Source of the DNA: Bacteroidota bacterium
Lineage (GTDB): Bacteria; Bacteroidota; Bacteroidia; Chitinophagales; Chitinophagaceae
NCBI GenBank assembly: GCA_947460175.1
Contig: CANHGW010000001.1
Location: 62,001-126,000, forward strand
Length of the DNA: 64,000 nucleotides
Direction of reading: 5' to 3'
Positions within the stretch are counted from its first letter, which is position 1; every line of letters starts with the position of its first letter. This document shows positions 61,435 to 64,000 of the stretch, piece by piece. The translations under genes and the position numbers were made by a program. The notes below the pieces were generated by a model that saw nothing but the letters and a program-made list of their open reading frames with translations, made no database searches and was not told the origin of the DNA.

Positions 61435-63267
61435 TTAATGTGCTTCTTCTCCGTCTTTTAAAGGCACTGTTTGAGGGATAAAATCATTTCCATTTCCATC
61501 ATCTTTGTAATCATATGCCCAACGATGTACTTCAGGTATTTCTCCATCCCAGTTACCATGACCTGGCAAAATAGGTGTAGTCCACTCTAATGAATTAGCT
61601 TTCCATGGATTTGGATCAGTCACTTTTTTACCTTTCCATACACTTACAAAATAGTTGAATACAAAAAGTAGTTGAGCAAAGAATACAATGATAGCAGCAA
61701 CTGAGATCATTTTATTTAAGTCTCCAAATTGATTGAACGATTCCCAACTGCTAAAGTCATAATAACGACGTGGCATACCTGAAACACCTTCATAGTGCAT
61801 AGGCCAAAATATAACATACGAACCAATGAATGTGATGAAGAAGTGAATATAGCCCATTGTATTATTCATAAATCGACCATACATTTTAGGAAACCAATGA
61901 TATACACCTGCAAACATTCCAAAGAATGCTGAGATACCCATTACGATATGAAAGTGTGCAATTACAAAGTATGTATCATGTAAGTGAATATCCAATGCTG
62001 AGTTTCCTAAAAATAAACCAGTCAAACCACCAGATATGAATAAGGATACAAACCCAATTGCAAATAACATAGGAACTGTGAAACGAATATTTCCTTTGAA
62101 GATAGTCGTCAACCAGTTAAATACTTTTACGGCCGATGGAATGGCAATAAGCAACGTTAGTAATACAAATACACCACCTAAGAATGGACTCATTCCAGTT
62201 ACAAACATATGATGTGCCCATACTAAGAATGCTAGAACTGTAATTCCTATAAGCGATAATATCATAGCAAGGTATCCAAAGATTGGTTTTCTTGAATGGG
62301 TAGATAAAATTTCTGATGCCATACCCATAGCTGGTAACATAATGATATAAACCTCTGGATGTCCTAAGAACCAGAATAAATGTTGATACAAAATTGGTGA
62401 TCCACCTACATTTGGTAATGCTTTTCCTGCAATGTAAATTTCAGATAAATAGAAACTTGTACCAGCATGACGATCCATTAATAACAACACTGCTGCTGAA
62501 AGTAATACAGGGAAAGAAAGTACTCCTAAAATAGCAGTGAATAAGAATGCCCATATTGTTAAAGGCATACGTGTCATACTCATGCCTGTTGTACGCATGT
62601 TTAAGATAGTTACGATATAGTTTAAACCACCTAACAATGAAGACACAACAAATAATGCCATACTAATTAACCATAAATCCATACCAATACCAGAACCCAT
62701 TGAAGCTTCTTTCAATGCACTCAAAGGAGGATAGGTAGTCCAACCACCTGATGCTGGTCCTGTAGAAACAAATAAAGATGCAAACATAACCAAACCTGCA
62801 ACTGCAAAAAACCAATAAGAAAGCATATTCAAGAAGGGCGAGGCCATATCACGAGCACCTATCTGCAAGGGGATTAAGAAATTACTAAATGTACCACTTA
62901 AGCCAGCCGTTAATACGAAAAATACTAATACTGTACCATGAATAGTTATTAATCCATAATACATTTCAGGATCAATAATACCTCCTGGAGCCCAGTCACC
63001 TAAAAAGTAACTTAGTACTTTAAATGATTCTCCTGGATAACCCAATTGAAGACGAAAAAGTACAGACATTAAGCCTCCAACTATTGCCCAAAAAATACCA
63101 GTCACTAAAAACTGACGCGATATGATTTTATGGTCCATGCTGAACACATACTTTGAAAAAAAGTGTTGTTTGTGCTCATGATGATCGTGATGTCCATGAT
63201 CATCATGTCCATGATCGGAATGATGGGTATGTACCTCGTGTTGATGTAATGTAGCTTCGTTACTCAT
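61435..63267 (-). CDS. Cytochrome c oxidase subunit I
   Basis: Catalytic subunit of the haem-copper oxidase with 12 or more helices. The CuB/haem ligands are visible. GHPEVYIIMLP contains the cross-linked His-Tyr pair. AHHMFVTGM supplies two CuB histidines. HDTYFVIAHFHIVMG holds the haem-iron ligands, and the low-spin haem His lies in TIHGTVLVFFVL. The HPEVY motif places it in the A-type family. Unusual is the N-terminus: 14 of the first 35 residues are histidine, before FFSKYVFSMDHK. It lies 13 bp downstream of subunit II. Confidence 0.96.
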   Translation of the reverse strand: MSNEATLHQHEVHTHHSDHGHDDHGHHDHHEHKQHFFSKYVFSMDHKIISRQFLVTGIFWAIVGGLMSVLFRLQLGYPGESFKVLSYFLGDWAPGGIIDPEMYYGLITIHGTVLVFFVLTAGLSGTFSNFLIPLQIGARDMASPFLNMLSYWFFAVAGLVMFASLFVSTGPASGGWTTYPPLSALKEASMGSGIGMDLWLISMALFVVSSLLGGLNYIVTILNMRTTGMSMTRMPLTIWAFLFTAILGVLSFPVLLSAAVLLLMDRHAGTSFYLSEIYIAGKALPNVGGSPILYQHLFWFLGHPEVYIIMLPAMGMASEILSTHSRKPIFGYLAMILSLIGITVLAFLVWAHHMFVTGMSPFLGGVFVLLTLLIAIPSAVKVFNWLTTIFKGNIRFTVPMLFAIGFVSLFISGGLTGLFLGNSALDIHLHDTYFVIAHFHIVMGISAFFGMFAGVYHWFPKMYGRFMNNTMGYIHFFITFIGSYVIFWPMHYEGVSGMPRRYYDFSSWESFNQFGDLNKMISVAAIIVFFAQLLFVFNYFVSVWKGKKVTDPNPWKANSLEWTTPILPGHGNWDGEIPEVHRWAYDYKDDGNGNDFIPQTVPLKDGEEAH

Positions 63268-63280
63268 TTTATATTCTTAT

Positions 63281-64000
63281 TTATTTCATTGTTATTTTTT
63301 TTGCAGAATCTGCAGGGGCTTCCACTGGTTTAGCAGCTGGAAATTCATCAGGGTGATTTTGAACATAATATGATTGCTGTTTAGCCATCCATGCATCATG
63401 TTCTGCTTGTGTTTCAACTACTACGACCGCTCTCATAGAGTAATGTCCTTTACCGCACATTTGATCGCAAGATATTTCATATACAAATTCTTCATTCCCA
63501 GTTTTAGCTTTCATTTCTGTAGTTGTAACTGTTGGTGTAAACCAAAGTCTTGTTGTAATTCCTGGTACGGCATCCATTTTCATTCTGAAATGTGATAATC
63601 CAACATCATGAATAACATCACGAGAACCAATAATTAATTCAACAGGTTTCCCTTTAATTAATCTTAATTCACCATTCTGTACAATAATGTCATCCATATT
63701 GGCTTTGTCTTTCCAATCCTGTCCTAACACATTATCTTTATCATTGATATTTGTAAAATATCGTTTGCCTAAAACACCATCAGCCCCAGGATAACGAGAT
63801 ATCCAGTTGAATTGTTTTCCAACAATCTCAATTTGCATTGCACCTTTTGGCGCATCTCCAGTCATTTGGAACCAAGATTTTAAACCAATAGCTACCAATA
63901 CCGCCATTGCTAAGGCTGGAACTGTTGTCCAGATCATCTCTAACTTGTTGCTATGAGAGAAAAACAATGGTTTACGGTTTTCATCACGTTGATATTTAAA
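63281..64000 (-). CDS. Cytochrome c oxidase subunit II (5' end beyond window)
   Basis: The frame is open to the right edge (240 codons; the edge codons read FKYQRDENRKPL). A membrane helix (MIWTTVPALAMAVLVAIGLK) is followed by the cupredoxin domain with the CuA site YEISCDQMCGKGHYSM: two Cys, His and Met ligands are present. The residue between the cysteines that is usually Glu is Gln here. The first transmembrane helix and signal lie outside the window. No haem c motif follows, so it is not the caa3-type fusion within the visible part. Confidence 0.95.
   Translation of the reverse strand, partial: FKYQRDENRKPLFFSHSNKLEMIWTTVPALAMAVLVAIGLKSWFQMTGDAPKGAMQIEIVGKQFNWISRYPGADGVLGKRYFTNINDKDNVLGQDWKDKANMDDIIVQNGELRLIKGKPVELIIGSRDVIHDVGLSHFRMKMDAVPGITTRLWFTPTVTTTEMKAKTGNEEFVYEISCDQMCGKGHYSMRAVVVVETQAEHDAWMAKQQSYYVQNHPDEFPAAKPVEAPADSAKKITMK

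Noticed and set aside
63440-63500. Haem c motif in oxidase subunit II
   Set aside because: The C-x3-C-x3-H-x2-M pattern is the CuA copper site. No CxxCH is present in the visible part.

Overview
This window is a piece of a low-G+C Bacteroidota chromosome. The signs are C-terminal type IX secretion (T9SS) sorting domains on six proteins, a GldB gliding lipoprotein, a MurF-alanine racemase fusion, SBBP and WG repeat proteins, almost no Shine-Dalgarno sequences, and many promoters of the Bacteroidota form TAnnTTTG. The family mix (DUF1800/DUF1501 pair, choice-of-anchor V protein, DUF2851) would fit Chitinophagales or a neighbouring order, but the genus cannot be read from the sequence. No rRNA, CRISPR array, IS element or prophage was seen. 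The only RNA gene recognised is an initiator tRNA.

Layout. 1-8.9 kb: the 5' part of a T9SS-exported choice-of-anchor V protein, acyl-CoA dehydrogenase, a ComEA-like protein, fabD, an AlkD-like glycosylase, a WG/OmpA-like protein and pyrF, then two adjacent RelE/ParE-type toxin-antitoxin modules (one intact, one broken by two separate lesions), then mrp. 8.9-16.2 kb: a carboxypeptidase-regulatory-like protein and three tandem BspA/DUF285 repeat surface proteins sharing signal peptide, repeat, T9SS tail and promoter. Between the first two sits a 25-codon copy of the end of the upstream gene with its own promoter. 16.3-26.8 kb: secA, a DUF5648-like repeat protein, the DUF1800/DUF1501 pair and a UvrA paralogue. 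26.8-35.6 kb: a structured noncoding gap, gldB, a beta-barrel protein, nadE, a noncoding tandem repeat, then three secreted proteins (SBBP propeller, beta-trefoil-like, tectonin propeller).

35.7-46.7 kb: an FAD oxidoreductase, a small helical protein, der, tRNA-fMet, era, a PLP-dependent deaminase-like enzyme, feoB, a dipeptide epimerase and a DUF2851 protein. 46.7-54 kb: a leftward run of a GT-C-like membrane protein, murF-alr, TerC, a DUF4340 protein and a beta-barrel protein. 54-58.1 kb: valS carrying two insertions of a 7-bp repeat, a small secreted protein with a GldM-like C-terminus, and a zeta-toxin-like kinase overlapping a small partner gene. 58.1-64 kb: a membrane protein, a lipoprotein, ctaB, and cytochrome oxidase subunits I and II (the latter cut by the window edge).

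Most of the window is housekeeping. The accessory interest lies in the DUF285 array with its micro-gene, the paired toxin-antitoxin modules, the zeta-like pair, the heptad repeats in valS, and two noncoding repeat regions. No complete, clearly new multi-gene system was identified. The micro-gene at 11971-12060 and the valS repeats are the strongest unexplained signals.
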